Shown: positions 35,824 through 46,038, numbered from the stretch's first letter. The stretch: 64,000 nt of DNA from Xanthomonas sp. Leaf148 (GCF_001423585.1 NZ_LMOP01000008.1:1563118-1627117); one strand, 5' to 3'. Notes: a model not told the origin generated them from the sequence alone. Numbers and translations are program-made.

Positions 35824-36056
35824 GCATGCCCCTTCAGCAACGATTCGCCCAAGGGTCCCCCCGTGCCCGGCTGCGGTCAATGGCAGCGTTCTGTAGCGGG
35901 GTAAAACTTTGGTCGTAGAGTGTCCGGGCACACGGTGCGCTAGCGCCCGCCGCACGGGGCCGATGTTTGGAACGATCGGTTGCAACCGTCGTGGTTGGGC
36001 GCTGCAGCACGCGCACCCATCATTGGCGCACCGACACGCTGCACAGGGACAACGCA

Positions 36057-36914
36057 ATGAGCACCACCACCACGACCGCGGCGCATGTGCTGCGCACCAT
36101 CCGCGGCATGCCGACCTCCGACGGCGCCGGCGTCAAGCTGACCCGTGTCATCGGTACCCAGCAGCTGCCGGATCTGGACCCGTTTCTGATGCTCGACGAG
36201 TTCGGCACCGAAAAGGCCGAGGACTACATCGGCGGTTTTCCGAGCCACCCGCATCGCGGCTTCGAGACGGTGACCTACATGCTCGACGGGCGCATGCGCC
36301 ACAAGGACAACCACGGCAACGAAGGCCTGCTGACACCGGGCAGCGTGCAGTGGATGACCGCCGGCCGCGGCCTGATCCATTCGGAAATGCCGGAGCAGGA
36401 ATCCGGGCGCATGCGCGGCTTTCAGCTATGGGTGAACCTGCCTGCGCGCGACAAGATGACCGAGCCCAAGTACCAGGAATACGCGCCCGACCATATCCCG
36501 GTGGCGCAGCCTGCGCCCGGCGTGACGGTCAAGGTGATTGCCGGCGCCGTGGGCGAGGTGATCGGCCCGATCGTGCAACCTGCGACCAGCCCGGTGTATC
36601 TGGATATCGCCCTGGCACCGGATACGGCGTGGGATTACCTGCTGCCCGGCGGACACAACGCGTTTGCGTATGCGTTTGAAGGCGACGTTGCAGTGGGCGA
36701 AGGCGATGCTTCGCGCACGCTGCCTGCGCAGGAACTGGCAGTGCTGGGCGGTGGCGAGCGGTTGACGCTGCGCGCTGGTGGGCAGGGCGCGCAGCTGATT
36801 CTGGTGGCCGGCCGCCCGCTCAACGAACCGGTGATGCGGCATGGCCCGTTCGTGATGAACACCAAGCAGGAATTGATGCAGGCGTTCGTCGATTTTCAGG
36901 AAGGACGGTTCTAA
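36057..36914 (+). CDS. Pirin family protein (first of two)
   Basis: Bicupin of 285 residues. The metal-binding motifs HPHRGFETVTY and GLIHSEMP (His-x-His and His-x-Glu) are intact in the N-terminal cupin; the C-terminal cupin has GDVAVGEGD and VAGRPLNEPV. Bacterial pirins include quercetinases and redox sensors; which applies here is unclear. It is divergent from cstA and 33 bases upstream of an OsmC gene. Confidence 0.9.
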   Translation: MSTTTTTAAHVLRTIRGMPTSDGAGVKLTRVIGTQQLPDLDPFLMLDEFGTEKAEDYIGGFPSHPHRGFETVTYMLDGRMRHKDNHGNEGLLTPGSVQWMTAGRGLIHSEMPEQESGRMRGFQLWVNLPARDKMTEPKYQEYAPDHIPVAQPAPGVTVKVIAGAVGEVIGPIVQPATSPVYLDIALAPDTAWDYLLPGGHNAFAYAFEGDVAVGEGDASRTLPAQELAVLGGGERLTLRAGGQGAQLILVAGRPLNEPVMRHGPFVMNTKQELMQAFVDFQEGRF

Positions 36915-36947
36915 CCGTGTCCACCTCATACAGCGCAGGAGAGTGTC

Positions 36948-37373
36948 ATGAGTGACCGCCCCGTCCATGTCAGTACCGAAGCGGTGCCGTACACCGTCAC
37001 CATTCACGACGGGCAGCACCGCTGGGTGGGCGATACCCAGCCGGCAAACGGCGGCACCGATGCCGGGCCGGATCCGGAGTCGCAAGTGCTCGGGGCGTTG
37101 GGCGCGTGCACCGCCATCACGGTGTCGATGGTGGCGGCACGCAAACAGTGGCCGTTGACGGCGGTGCACGTGCATCTGCATTACACCCAACGTGGTGCAG
37201 CAGGCACCGACATCAGCCGTGAGATCGTGCTCGAAGGCGCACTGGATGACGCGCAACGCGCGCGCTTGATGGAAGTGGCCGATAAATGCCCGATCCATCG
37301 GCTCTTGACTGGCGAGGTGCGTATTTCCAGTCGCTTGCAGGCGGCGGAAGCTGCCGGCAACCCCGCGGCCTGA
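36948..37373 (+). CDS. OsmC/Ohr family peroxiredoxin-like protein
   Basis: A 141-residue OsmC-family protein likely to reduce organic hydroperoxides. The two reactive cysteines are placed as expected, in LGACTAITVSMVA and DKCPIHRLL. Its length suits the YhfA/OsmC branch rather than Ohr. GGAGAG precedes the ATG. Co-transcription with the pirin gene is likely, since only 33 bases separate them. Confidence 0.88.
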   Translation: MSDRPVHVSTEAVPYTVTIHDGQHRWVGDTQPANGGTDAGPDPESQVLGALGACTAITVSMVAARKQWPLTAVHVHLHYTQRGAAGTDISREIVLEGALDDAQRARLMEVADKCPIHRLLTGEVRISSRLQAAEAAGNPAA

Positions 37374-37516
37374 GTGTGTCGAGCGTCACCGCATCTCGTC
37401 TGGATGCGGTGACTCGCGGCCATTAGTCAGGCCACCAGCACGGCAGGCGCTAAACTGCCGCGCAGCTACTGCGCGATGCACGCGCGGCATCACGCCACGC
37501 AGCGACCCGCGTTGCC

Positions 37517-37978
37517 TCAGCGCTGCAACGCAAGACTGGCCGGCTGCAGGTCCATCGCCTGCACCAGCGATTGCATCGAGGCGAGTTCTTCGGTGCTGGC
37601 ACCGTCGATCCAGAGTTGTGCGTAGCGCTTCTTGCCCAGTTCCACCACGGTGACGCGGCGCGATTCCATGCCCGGAATCTCGCGGCCGCCCAGATCGAGC
37701 TTGTACCAGTAGAAGTCTTCCTGCTGGAGCTGGCCTTTTTCGGCACGGCGGTCGCGGGCCAGGGTCATTGCCGGGTCGCGGGTGGTGAGCATCACGCCAA
37801 CCACCTGGCGGCCGTCGGCGGTGACCGCCTTGCAGACCAAATAGTCGGCACCGGCCAGCTCGTTCCACTGCAGTCCCGACGCGGGCGGCAAGGGCGGGCA
37901 GACCGGCGAGGTTTGGGCGTGGGCGGTTGCGGCGGCCAACAGCAATGACAGGCCGAACAGGCAGGATGCGGACTTCAT
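37517..37978 (-). CDS. Secreted protein of unknown function
   Basis: A 153-residue protein with a Sec signal cleaved after AHA (about residue 21). Two cysteines (SPVCPPLP and DYLVCKAV) may pair in the periplasm. Seen also: FYWYKLDLGGREIPGMESRR and the C-terminal helix MQSLVQAMDLQP. I do not recognise a family. It is convergent with the OsmC gene. Confidence 0.7.
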   Translation of the reverse strand: MKSASCLFGLSLLLAAATAHAQTSPVCPPLPPASGLQWNELAGADYLVCKAVTADGRQVVGVMLTTRDPAMTLARDRRAEKGQLQQEDFYWYKLDLGGREIPGMESRRVTVVELGKKRYAQLWIDGASTEELASMQSLVQAMDLQPASLALQR

Positions 37979-38228
37979 TCAAGTGTTCCCCGGCGATGGA
38001 TGACAATGCGGGGCGACGTCGTCTTTTCGTGCCGCTGCACCGTCTCAAGCTCCCCGCTCGAGCGTGCCGTCCACGCGACGTGCTCCGACTACGGAGATAT
38101 CACTATCACAGTTTTGTGGGCGTTCTCAAGATGGGTCGCATCCCTGGCTGGCATCGCTTGTGTAGCGGGGCACCTCCGTTGCGAGACCTGGTGCGGTTGT
38201 GTTCGCCACACCAAATTCGCGCATGGTT

Positions 38229-39119
38229 TCAGGGGTAATTGACCGGGTTGGGTGCCGGCGTTTCGGGCAGCGGAATGAATTCCTTGTCGTCGCCGGGAAT
38301 GTTGCCGAAGCGCCCGGCCTGCCAGTCGTCCTTGGCCTGTTCGATGCGCTCCTTGGAGCTGGACACGAAGTTCCACCACAGATGACGCGGGCCATCCAGC
38401 GGCTCACCGCCGAGCAGCATGGCTTTGAGCGGGGTCTTGGCGCGCAGGCGCCCACGCGCGCCGGGCGAGGGCACGATCAGGTGGCGCGCCGGCACGTCGG
38501 CACCATCCAGTTGCGCCTCGCCTTCCAGGATGTACAACGCGCGTTCGGCGTGCCCGGTGTCCAGGTCGATTTCGGCATCCGGGGCCAGATCCAGCGCCAC
38601 ATTGAGGGTGCCGCTGAACACCTGCACCGGCGATTCTTCGCCATAGGCGCGGCCAGCGATCACCCGCAGCCACACGCCATCGCGGCGCTGCTGCGGCAGG
38701 CTGGCGGCGGCATGGTGGTGGAAGGCCGGTGCGGTTTCTTCGGCCGAGCGCGGCAGCGCGATCCAGGTCTGCATGCCATGCAGCGCGTGTTCGCGCGCGC
38801 GCTCGGGGCCGGGCGTGCGTTCGGAGTGGGCGATACCGCGGCCGGCGGTCATCCAGTTGACGTCGCCGGGGCGGATCACCTGATCCGAGCCGAGCGTGTC
38901 GCGGTGGCCGATCTCGCCCGCCCACAGGAAGGTCACGGTGGCCAGGCCGATATGCGGATGCGGGCGCACGTCGATGCCATGGTCCGGCTCCAGCACCGCC
39001 GGGCCCATATGGTCGACGAACACGAACGGGCCCACGCTGCGCGCCTGCAAGGTGGGCACGGCGCGACGCACTTGCAGCCCGCCGATGTCGTGGACGCGTG
39101 GGGCGATCAGAGTTGTCAT
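38229..39119 (-). CDS. Pirin family protein (second of two)
   Basis: Bicupin of 296 residues. The metal ligands appear in RPHPHIGLATVTFLWAG and GRGIAHSERTP; the C-terminal cupin has ALYILEGEAQLDG and LLGGEPLDGPRHLWWNFVSS, close to the YhhW/quercetinase branch. Only about a third of the residues agree with the pirin at 36057, so they are old paralogues. The ATG at 39119 starts MTTLIAPRVHDIGG. Confidence 0.9.
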   Translation of the reverse strand: MTTLIAPRVHDIGGLQVRRAVPTLQARSVGPFVFVDHMGPAVLEPDHGIDVRPHPHIGLATVTFLWAGEIGHRDTLGSDQVIRPGDVNWMTAGRGIAHSERTPGPERAREHALHGMQTWIALPRSAEETAPAFHHHAAASLPQQRRDGVWLRVIAGRAYGEESPVQVFSGTLNVALDLAPDAEIDLDTGHAERALYILEGEAQLDGADVPARHLIVPSPGARGRLRAKTPLKAMLLGGEPLDGPRHLWWNFVSSSKERIEQAKDDWQAGRFGNIPGDDKEFIPLPETPAPNPVNYP

Positions 39120-39270
39120 GGCGGTGGCTCGTGACGATGGGAGCCAAAGCTTCGCATGCACGCGGCAGCCTCGCAGTGCCGTCGATCAAGACGGAATGTT
39201 CTGCGTGCGCCGCCGCGATAGTGCAGCGGTGGCGAGATCGACTGCACGGCGCTGGCGCGCTGGATCGGTG

Positions 39271-39978
39271 TTACAGCAGGCTGGCCTGTACAGGCAGATC
39301 GATCTCGCCACGCCGCGATGCCAGCCGATCGGCCAGGCGCGTGGGTTCGGGCAGGCGATAGCCGCGCAGCGTGCGCAGGGTCCAGTCGAGCGCGCCTTGC
39401 ATCGAGACGCGATGCCCGGGCGAGACGATCAACGGATTGCAGCGCGGCTTGCTGCGCAATGCCCAGCCGATCTGCAGGCCGCCGAGCAGGATGCGGCTAT
39501 GCGCGCCGCGCTCCGGGCCGGGGTCGACAAAGCTGCCGGCCAGCCGCTGCTTGGCCACGCCGATGCTCGGCAAGCCGGTCACCACGCCGAAGTGCGCGGC
39601 AATGCCGAGCTTGCGCGGATGCGCGATGCCCTGGCCATCGACGAACACCAGATCCGGCGTGCGAGACAGCAGTGCCAGCGCCTGCAGCAATGCCGGCAAT
39701 TCGCGGAAGCTGAGCAGGCCAGGCACATACGGCATCGAGGTAGGCACGCGCGCCACATGCGTTTCCAACGGAAGCAAGGTCTGCGCATCCAGCAGCACGG
39801 CTGCGGCACGCGTGGTCTGCCCATCGTCTTCAAAGCCGACATCGAAGCCGGCCAGCAGCTGCGGCGGTGCGACGACCTCGTCCTGCAACACCACGCGGTG
39901 TGCCAGTTGCTGCTGCAACTGTCGCGCCTGTGCGGCGCTGCCGTCCCAATCGGCGAATACGGGAGCGATGTTCGACAT
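39271..39978 (-). CDS. nfi: Endonuclease V
   Basis: Cuts DNA one phosphodiester 3' of deoxyinosine, starting repair of deaminated adenine. Of 235 residues, the catalytic carboxylates lie in [25 protein letters not shown] and [19 protein letters not shown], the last being a family signature; [10 protein letters not shown] follows. It is divergent from gpmA, with about 100 bases between. Confidence 0.93.
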   Translation of the reverse strand: MSNIAPVFADWDGSAAQARQLQQQLAHRVVLQDEVVAPPQLLAGFDVGFEDDGQTTRAAAVLLDAQTLLPLETHVARVPTSMPYVPGLLSFRELPALLQALALLSRTPDLVFVDGQGIAHPRKLGIAAHFGVVTGLPSIGVAKQRLAGSFVDPGPERGAHSRILLGGLQIGWALRSKPRCNPLIVSPGHRVSMQGALDWTLRTLRGYRLPEPTRLADRLASRRGEIDLPVQASLL

Positions 39979-40081
39979 GGTCGCAGCATCGCGCGCCGCA
40001 CGTGGGCGGGTCGTGCACGCCAGCGATGCGCTGGCTGCCGCTACAATCGCAGGTTGATCGGCCCCCAATCGGAGAACCGTA

Positions 40082-40831
40082 GTGACCCGCAAACTCGTAC
40101 TGCTGCGCCATGGCCAGAGCCAATGGAACCTGGACAACCGTTTCACCGGCTGGGTGGATGTGGAACTCACCGAGCAGGGCCGCCAGGAAGCCACGACGGC
40201 CGGCAAGCTGATGAAGGACGAAGGGCTGCAGTTCGATGTCGCCCACACCTCGGTGCTCAAGCGCGCCATCCACACGCTGCAGGGCGCGTTGAAGGAGCTC
40301 GATCAGGACTGGCTGCCGGTGTCCAAGAGCTGGCGCCTCAACGAGCGCCATTACGGCGGCCTGCAGGGGCTGGACAAGGCCGAAACCGCGGCCAAGCACG
40401 GCGAAGAGCAGGTCAAGATCTGGCGCCGCTCGTATGACATCCCGCCGCCGGCGATGGACGTCAACGATCCGGGGCACCCGTGCCACGACCGTCGCTATGC
40501 CACGCTGGATCGCAATGCATTGCCGGGTACCGAGTCGCTGGCGACCACGCTGGTGCGCGTGTTGCCGTACTGGCACGACGCGATCGCGCCGCAGTTGAAG
40601 GCCGGGCAGACCGTACTGGTGACCGCGCACGGCAACTCGCTGCGCGCGCTGTACAAATACCTCAACGCTGTCTCCAACGAGCAGATCCTGGAGCTCAACA
40701 TCCCCACCGGCATTCCGTTGCTGTTCGAGCTGGACGACGAGCTGCAGGTGCAGAGTTTCCGTTACCTGGGCGACCCGGAGGCGGCCAAGCGCGCTGCCGA
40801 AGCGGTGGCCAATCAGGGCAAGGCGAAGTAG
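40082..40831 (+). CDS. gpmA: 2,3-bisphosphoglycerate-dependent phosphoglycerate mutase
   Basis: Interconverts 3- and 2-phosphoglycerate in glycolysis. The phosphohistidine motif is [12 protein letters not shown] at residues 5-16; [15 protein letters not shown] and [15 protein letters not shown] carry further active-site residues. Length 249 is standard. The start is GTG at 40082, with GGAGA seven bases upstream. A 7-bp hairpin (CCGCGCA at 40846-40852 with 40857-40863) follows the stop. Confidence 0.96.
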   Translation: MTRKLVLLRHGQSQWNLDNRFTGWVDVELTEQGRQEATTAGKLMKDEGLQFDVAHTSVLKRAIHTLQGALKELDQDWLPVSKSWRLNERHYGGLQGLDKAETAAKHGEEQVKIWRRSYDIPPPAMDVNDPGHPCHDRRYATLDRNALPGTESLATTLVRVLPYWHDAIAPQLKAGQTVLVTAHGNSLRALYKYLNAVSNEQILELNIPTGIPLLFELDDELQVQSFRYLGDPEAAKRAAEAVANQGKAK

Positions 40832-40968
40832 ACCTGTTCCTAATGCCGCGCACGCATGCGCGGTGTGGAGTGTCCACAGCGCGGCTAGCGCGCTGCGGTG
40901 ATTCGATCCGGTACGCCGGGTGCTGCGTGGATCAGCGCCCGGCGTATCACGTATGCAGGGACGACAGG

Positions 40969-41286
40969 ATGTCTGCCAGACGTAAGCACCAGCAAATGAG
41001 CGCCACCTACTGCCGCGCCTATCTGGTCACGGTGGGGATATTGCTGGCAGGCGCCAGCGCCGCATTCGGGACGTTGGCCGCTGGTAGCGTCTCCAGCAAC
41101 GCCTTGTTGGTGGCGCTGCTGATCTGTGTGATTGGTGTGGTGTTGCTGGCGTTCGGGTTGTTCGGGCCATCGCCGCAGATGGAGGCGTGGGCCGATGCGG
41201 CATCCGGGCATGAGGTAGCGCTGGTACTCATGCTGTTGGCGTATCCGGTGTACCTATTGATGGCGCCGTTCTACGCGCGGCGTTGA
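40969..41286 (+). CDS. Small two-helix membrane protein of unknown function
   Basis: A 105-residue protein with hydrophobic helices near residues 16-37 and 42-65, and a third weaker one at the C-terminus (VALVLMLLAYPVYLLMAPF). Family unknown. The ribosome site is weak, and an ATG at 40996 (MSATYCRAY) is an alternative start. It lies about 140 bases after gpmA. Confidence 0.6.
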   Translation: MSARRKHQQMSATYCRAYLVTVGILLAGASAAFGTLAAGSVSSNALLVALLICVIGVVLLAFGLFGPSPQMEAWADAASGHEVALVLMLLAYPVYLLMAPFYARR

Positions 41287-41520
41287 CTGCATGCGATGGT
41301 GCTTGATGCTTGAAGCAGCGTGTTGCGGCGTCGGTGACGGACGCGCACGCAGTGTGTGGTTGCAATGACTTTCGATAAAGCGCGGCAGCGGACGTTAGGG
41401 CGTTGCGGTGCCGCTGCAGTGATCTGGTGCGGCCGGTTACGGAGTCACTGACGATGATGCGAGCGCTGTTTGATGCGCCTCCTTTCGCCAGCGAATCCTG
41501 GCGGGCTGCCGACTTTTTTC

Positions 41521-41538
41521 GACCGCGCATGCGCGGTC
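41521..41538. promoter_or_regulatory. Perfect 18-base palindrome before the M13 peptidase gene
   Basis: GACCGCGCATGCGCGGTC, a perfect palindrome preceded by TTTTTTC, ends 17 bases before the ATG at 41556. It may be an operator or may sequester the 5' untranslated region. Confidence 0.4.
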
Positions 41539-41555
41539 ATGCCTTGGAGAATTGA

Positions 41556-43658
41556 ATGAAGTTGAGCAAGTTCGCACCGCTGTCGCTTGCGGTGGCCATT
41601 GCGGTCACGCTGTCGGCCTGTGGTGCCTCCGAGGACACCGCCAAGGCAGCGCCGGAGGCCAACCGGACCGCGCCGGCGCGTGTGGATGTCTCCAAACTCG
41701 ACGCGCCGATCGTCGCGTTCGGCATCAACGATCTGGATCCGGCCATCAACGCGTGCCAGGACCTCAACGGGTTCGTCAACGCGAAGTGGCTCAAGGCCAA
41801 TCCGGTGCCGTCCGATCGCAGCAGCTGGGGCAGCTTCGAAGTGCTCGCCGAGCGCTCGTTGACCATCCAGCACGCGCTGGTGGAGCAGTTGGCGCGCGGC
41901 AATCTGTCGGCTGGCTCGGTGGATGCCAAGATCGCCGACCTGTGGCGGACTGGCTCGGACGAGGCCGCCATCGATAAGGCCGGCATCACGCCGTTGCAGC
42001 CGCAATTGAAGGCTATCGATGCGCTGACCGATGCGCCTGCCATCGCGGCGTGGCTGCGCGACAGCTACGCGCAGGGCCAGGGCTTCATGTTCTCGTTCGG
42101 TGCCAATGCCGACTACAAGAATTCCGAACAGATGATCGCCTATGCAGGACAGGGTGGTCTGGGCCTGCCCGAGAAGGGCTATTACACCGATCCGGCGCAG
42201 GCCAAGATCCGCGAGCAGTACGTGGCCTACATCGCGCGCGTGCTGGAGCTATCCGGCATTCCCGCCGCGCAGGCGGCCACGCAGGCCAAGGCGGTGATGG
42301 CATTCGAGACCCGGCTGGCCGCCGCCTCGCTGTCGCGCATCGAGTTGCGCGACCCGGCCAAGCGCTACAACCCGGTCGACGTGGCCGGTGCCAACGCAGT
42401 GACGCCGCACTTCGATTGGCAGGCGTTCTTCAAGGCGCTCAAGGTACCAGCCGGCACCTTCTCACTGAGCCAGCCGGGCTACTTCGCCGAGCTCGATGCG
42501 ATGTTTGCAGACACACCGGTGGAGACCTGGAAGGCGTACCTGCGTTTCCACAGCATCGACGAGGCGGCGCCGTATCTGGCCAAGCCGTTCGAGCAGGCCA
42601 ACTTCGATTTCTATTCGAAAACGCTGCGTGGCCAGCAGGACATGCTGCCACGCTGGAAGCGCACCTTGAATGCGGTCAACGAAGCGATGGGCGAGGCGCT
42701 GGGCCAGCTGTATGTGCAGTCCGCATTCCCCGCCGAATCCAAGGAGCAGATGCAGCAGCTGGTGCAGAACCTGTCGGCCGCCTTGAAGGCACGGCTGGAA
42801 AAGCTGGACTGGATGAGCGCGGACACCAAGCAACGCGCGCTGGAAAAATGGGCCAGCTTCACGCCCAAGATCGGCTATCCGGATCAATGGCGCGATTGGT
42901 CGGGCCTGGAGACGCGCGGCGATGGATTCCTGGCCAACATGCAGGCTGCGCAGGCATTCAACTATCGCTACATGCTGGACAAGATCGGCAAGCCGGTCGA
43001 CAAGCGCGAGTGGCATATGACCCCGCAGACGGTCAACGCGTACTACAACGCCACCCGCAACGAGATCGTGTTCCCGGCGGCGATCCTGCAGCCGCCGTTC
43101 TTCGATCCCAAGGCCGACCCGGCGCTCAATTACGGCGGCATCGGCGCGGTGATCGGCCACGAGATGATGCATGGCTACGACGACTCGGGCAGCCAGTTCG
43201 ATGCCAAGGGCAACTTCGACACCTGGTGGACCGACGCGGACCGCAAGCTGTTTACCCAGCGCACCGATCAGTTGGTGGCGCAGTTCGATGGCTATGAAGC
43301 GATCCCCGGTGAGCACGTCAAAGGCAAGCTGACGCTTGGTGAAAATATCGGCGACCTGGGCGGCCTGACCGTCGCCTACGATGCCTTGCAGATGGCGCTG
43401 AAGGCGCAGCCGGAGGCCAACAAGGACGTCGATGGCCATACCCAGGATCAGCGCTTTTTCATGAACTGGGCAACGGTGTGGCGTCGCAACTTCACCGATG
43501 GCGAACTGCGTGTGCGCTTGAACACCGACCCGCATGCGCCGGCGAATTTCCGTGCCAATGGCGCGCCGTCGAACATGCCGGCGTTTGCGCAGGCGTTCAA
43601 GTGCAAGCCCGGCGATGCGATGGTGCGTGCGGACAAGGATCGCGTGGCGATCTGGTAA
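41556..43658 (+). CDS. M13-family zinc metallopeptidase (PepO/neprilysin-like) lipoprotein
   Basis: A 700-residue peptidase with lipobox LSAC (Cys22), so anchored in the periplasm or outer membrane. The zinc site is HEMMH at residues 535-539, with the third ligand in ENIGD at 596-600; NAYYNATRNEIVFPA upstream binds substrate. The gluzincin domain occupies the C-terminal third, as in neprilysins, which degrade small peptides. GGAG lies about eight bases before the ATG. Confidence 0.94.
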   Translation: MKLSKFAPLSLAVAIAVTLSACGASEDTAKAAPEANRTAPARVDVSKLDAPIVAFGINDLDPAINACQDLNGFVNAKWLKANPVPSDRSSWGSFEVLAERSLTIQHALVEQLARGNLSAGSVDAKIADLWRTGSDEAAIDKAGITPLQPQLKAIDALTDAPAIAAWLRDSYAQGQGFMFSFGANADYKNSEQMIAYAGQGGLGLPEKGYYTDPAQAKIREQYVAYIARVLELSGIPAAQAATQAKAVMAFETRLAAASLSRIELRDPAKRYNPVDVAGANAVTPHFDWQAFFKALKVPAGTFSLSQPGYFAELDAMFADTPVETWKAYLRFHSIDEAAPYLAKPFEQANFDFYSKTLRGQQDMLPRWKRTLNAVNEAMGEALGQLYVQSAFPAESKEQMQQLVQNLSAALKARLEKLDWMSADTKQRALEKWASFTPKIGYPDQWRDWSGLETRGDGFLANMQAAQAFNYRYMLDKIGKPVDKREWHMTPQTVNAYYNATRNEIVFPAAILQPPFFDPKADPALNYGGIGAVIGHEMMHGYDDSGSQFDAKGNFDTWWTDADRKLFTQRTDQLVAQFDGYEAIPGEHVKGKLTLGENIGDLGGLTVAYDALQMALKAQPEANKDVDGHTQDQRFFMNWATVWRRNFTDGELRVRLNTDPHAPANFRANGAPSNMPAFAQAFKCKPGDAMVRADKDRVAIW

Positions 43659-43962
43659 GCGCAGGTGTTTGAACGATTGCGCCCGCCTGTGTGTGCGCAA
43701 TCGTTTCCTGATCGCGGCAGTGATCAAGCGGTCGCTTGTTTGCCGTGCCGACATCAACCGTCAAGGTGGGCCACAGAATATGTCGGCGGAATCGGTGCTT
43801 GCTCGTCGGCGCAGAGGTGGCCTGGCAGCAGTCGCAGCGATGGCCTCCAACGCAAAACCGCTTGTTTTGCAGGGTTGTTGAGCTCGCTTGCGTGTCAGCC
43901 TCTGCACACGCAGCTCGCTGTGCAGCATCTACACTGCGGCGCTGGCAATTCCGGGCCCGGCA
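43659..43962. other. Gene-free stretch between the M13 peptidase and the PLD-like gene
   Basis: About 304 bases with only short unsupported frames. No repeat or terminator was recognised. Confidence 0.4.
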
Positions 43963-45525
43963 GTGACCAAGCGTAACGTCTTTAAATGGACCGGCATCGG
44001 CATGCTGGTGTTTGTGCTGGGCAGCGCGCTGTCGTTGTACGGCTATGGCCGTTTTGCCGATCGCCAACGCGGCCCGGTGAGTCACGCGTTACCGGCGACC
44101 GCCGTGGCGACACCGATCGACCGGGTGGTTGCGCCGTTGCAGCACGCGCATGCCGACCAGACCGGAATGGTGATCCTGTCCGACAACATCGATGCATTTG
44201 CGGTGCGTGCGCTCACCGCGCGTGCGGCCGGGCGCAGCCTGGACCTGCAGTACTACATCTGGCATGCCGATTTCACCGGCAATCTGTTGCACAACGAGCT
44301 GCTGCGCGCGGCCGACCGCGGTGTACGCGTGCGGTTGCTGCTGGACGACATGAATATCCATGGCAGCGATTCGGTATTGGCGGCGCTCGACAGCCACCCG
44401 ATGATCGAGATCCGCCTGTTCAATCCCACCCGCGCGCGCGAAGGCACGCTGATGCGCGGCGTAGAGATGGTGCTGCGCATGTTCAGCATCAACCGACGCA
44501 TGCACAACAAGGCCTGGATTGCCGATGGACGCATTGCGGTGGTGGGTGGGCGCAATGTGGGCGACGAATATTTCGATGCCGCGCGCGATACCAATTTCAT
44601 GGACATGGACGCGGCCGTGATGGGGCCGACGGTGCAGCAGGCCGAACGCAACTTCGATGCGTACTGGAACAGCCCGAACGCCTTGCCGCTGGCCGCGCTG
44701 GTGACCGCAACGCCGCAGGCACTGGAAGCGCTGCGTGGCAGCCTGGATGCCGGTATGGCGTCTGCACGCGCGCATCCGTATGTGGAGCGCTTGCGCCGGT
44801 CGCCCAGCGTGCAGGCCTTGATGCAGGGCGACCGCCCGGTGCATTGGCTTGCCCATGCGCGCATCGTGTCCGACCCGCCGGAAAAAGCCGATGGCGCCCA
44901 GCCGCAAGCGGACTGGATGACGCCGGTGTTGATCGGCGAAATGGCGCATGCGCAGCGCGAGTTGAAGGTGATCTCGCCATACTTCGTGCCGGGCGATGAG
45001 GGCATGCGCTGGATCGGCGATCTGCGTCGGCACCAGGTGCGCGTGAACATCCTGACCAATTCGCTGGCGGCAAACGATGTGGTGGCCGTGCACAGCGGTT
45101 ATGCCGATTACCGCGTGCCGCTGCTGCAGCAGGGCGTGCGCCTGCATGAGCTCAAGCCGATGGGTAAGCCGGACGGGAGTCTGTTCGGGTCCAGCGGCGC
45201 CAGCCTGCACACCAAGGCGTTTGTAGTGGACGACACCAGTGGTTTCATCGGCTCGTTCAACCTCGACCCGCGCTCGATGAATCTCAATACCGAGATGGGC
45301 TTGCTGTTCGAAGATCGCACCGTCACCGCGGAGCTCGAGCGCCTGTACAACCACAAGGTCAGTGCGCCGGTGAGTTACCGGGTCACCCTGGAACAGGACG
45401 CGCTGCGCTGGCACGACGATGCCGCGCAGCCGCCGCGCATCTGGACACGCGAGCCGGAGGCCAGTGTCTGGCGCCGGAGTGCGGCGAAGGTGCTTGGGTG
45501 GCTGCCGTTGGATTCGCAGCTTTAA
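43963..45525 (+). CDS. Phospholipase D / cardiolipin synthase-like protein
   Basis: A 520-residue membrane-tethered PLD-superfamily enzyme. One N-terminal helix (about residues 10-32) is followed by two catalytic HxKxxxxD motifs: HNKAWIADG at 181 and HTKAFVVDD at 416, each followed by the usual GGRNVGDEY and GSFNLDPRS. SLDLQYYIWHADFTG opens the first domain. It resembles ClsC/YmdC-type cardiolipin synthases, but the true reaction is unproved. The GTG start at 43963 is preferred because it gives a basic N-terminus before the helix; ATG at 44002 is an alternative. Confidence 0.87.
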   Translation: MTKRNVFKWTGIGMLVFVLGSALSLYGYGRFADRQRGPVSHALPATAVATPIDRVVAPLQHAHADQTGMVILSDNIDAFAVRALTARAAGRSLDLQYYIWHADFTGNLLHNELLRAADRGVRVRLLLDDMNIHGSDSVLAALDSHPMIEIRLFNPTRAREGTLMRGVEMVLRMFSINRRMHNKAWIADGRIAVVGGRNVGDEYFDAARDTNFMDMDAAVMGPTVQQAERNFDAYWNSPNALPLAALVTATPQALEALRGSLDAGMASARAHPYVERLRRSPSVQALMQGDRPVHWLAHARIVSDPPEKADGAQPQADWMTPVLIGEMAHAQRELKVISPYFVPGDEGMRWIGDLRRHQVRVNILTNSLAANDVVAVHSGYADYRVPLLQQGVRLHELKPMGKPDGSLFGSSGASLHTKAFVVDDTSGFIGSFNLDPRSMNLNTEMGLLFEDRTVTAELERLYNHKVSAPVSYRVTLEQDALRWHDDAAQPPRIWTREPEASVWRRSAAKVLGWLPLDSQL

Positions 45526-45573
45526 GACTTGCCGGCGCATGCGCGAGTAGCGCATGTCGAACGCTTACGGTGA

Positions 45574-45720
45574 CGTGTTGCGGCTGACAAACGATTCCGC
45601 TCACCGGCAGGCAGGCGCGCCCGGCGCTCGCTACGGCATGTACCGCTCGTACATGCCGGTCATGAGCGCGCTTTCCACACCCAGCTAACGATGGCTCGCT
45701 ACGTGGTGTTGCCGCTCTTA
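45574..45720 (-). repeat. 146-bp-type inverted-repeat element, copy C
   Basis: Reads on the minus strand from TAAGAGCGGCAACACC at 45720 through AGCGAGCCATCGTTAGCTGG and TACGAGCGGTACATGCCG to the diverged right end near 45574. Its first three bases are the stop codon of the ORF at 45718-46038. Confidence 0.7.
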
Positions 45721-46038
45721 ATGCAGGCGGTGACGGAGAGTGTTGTATTCCACGCTCGCCTGCGCATCACCAACGGCGCGATGCGCATCGGGCGGCGCGA
45801 GCAAGGCTGCACGCGCCTGTGCCCAGTCGGGGCGAAGCTCTGCTTGTGGGCAGTGCATGGCCGGCACTTGTTGCAGATGTGGCTGGTCGCAGTGCGCGTC
45901 CTCGATGCCATAGGCAGCGGGTGCTACCAATCCAGCACAGCGGATGTTGGCGCCTGCTTCGATCACGGGGTCGACAATGACCGAGTCCACACTGACCGGA
46001 TCGATAAACGGACCGTCGTTGAGATCGCGCGTCGTCAT
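45718..46038 (-). CDS. Small protein of unknown function
   Basis: A 106-residue frame beginning MTTRDLNDGPFIDPVSVDSV, with Cys-His-containing segments (RCAGLVAP, DAHCDQPHLQ, AMHCPQAEL). A strong ribosome site (GGAGGTG, five bases before the ATG) supports it. The family is unknown. The TAA stop is the end of repeat element C, so the original gene may have been longer. It lies downstream of the chemosensory operon on the same strand. The 286 bases between it and cheB hold nothing recognisable. Confidence 0.5.
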   Translation of the reverse strand: MTTRDLNDGPFIDPVSVDSVIVDPVIEAGANIRCAGLVAPAAYGIEDAHCDQPHLQQVPAMHCPQAELRPDWAQARAALLAPPDAHRAVGDAQASVEYNTLRHRLH

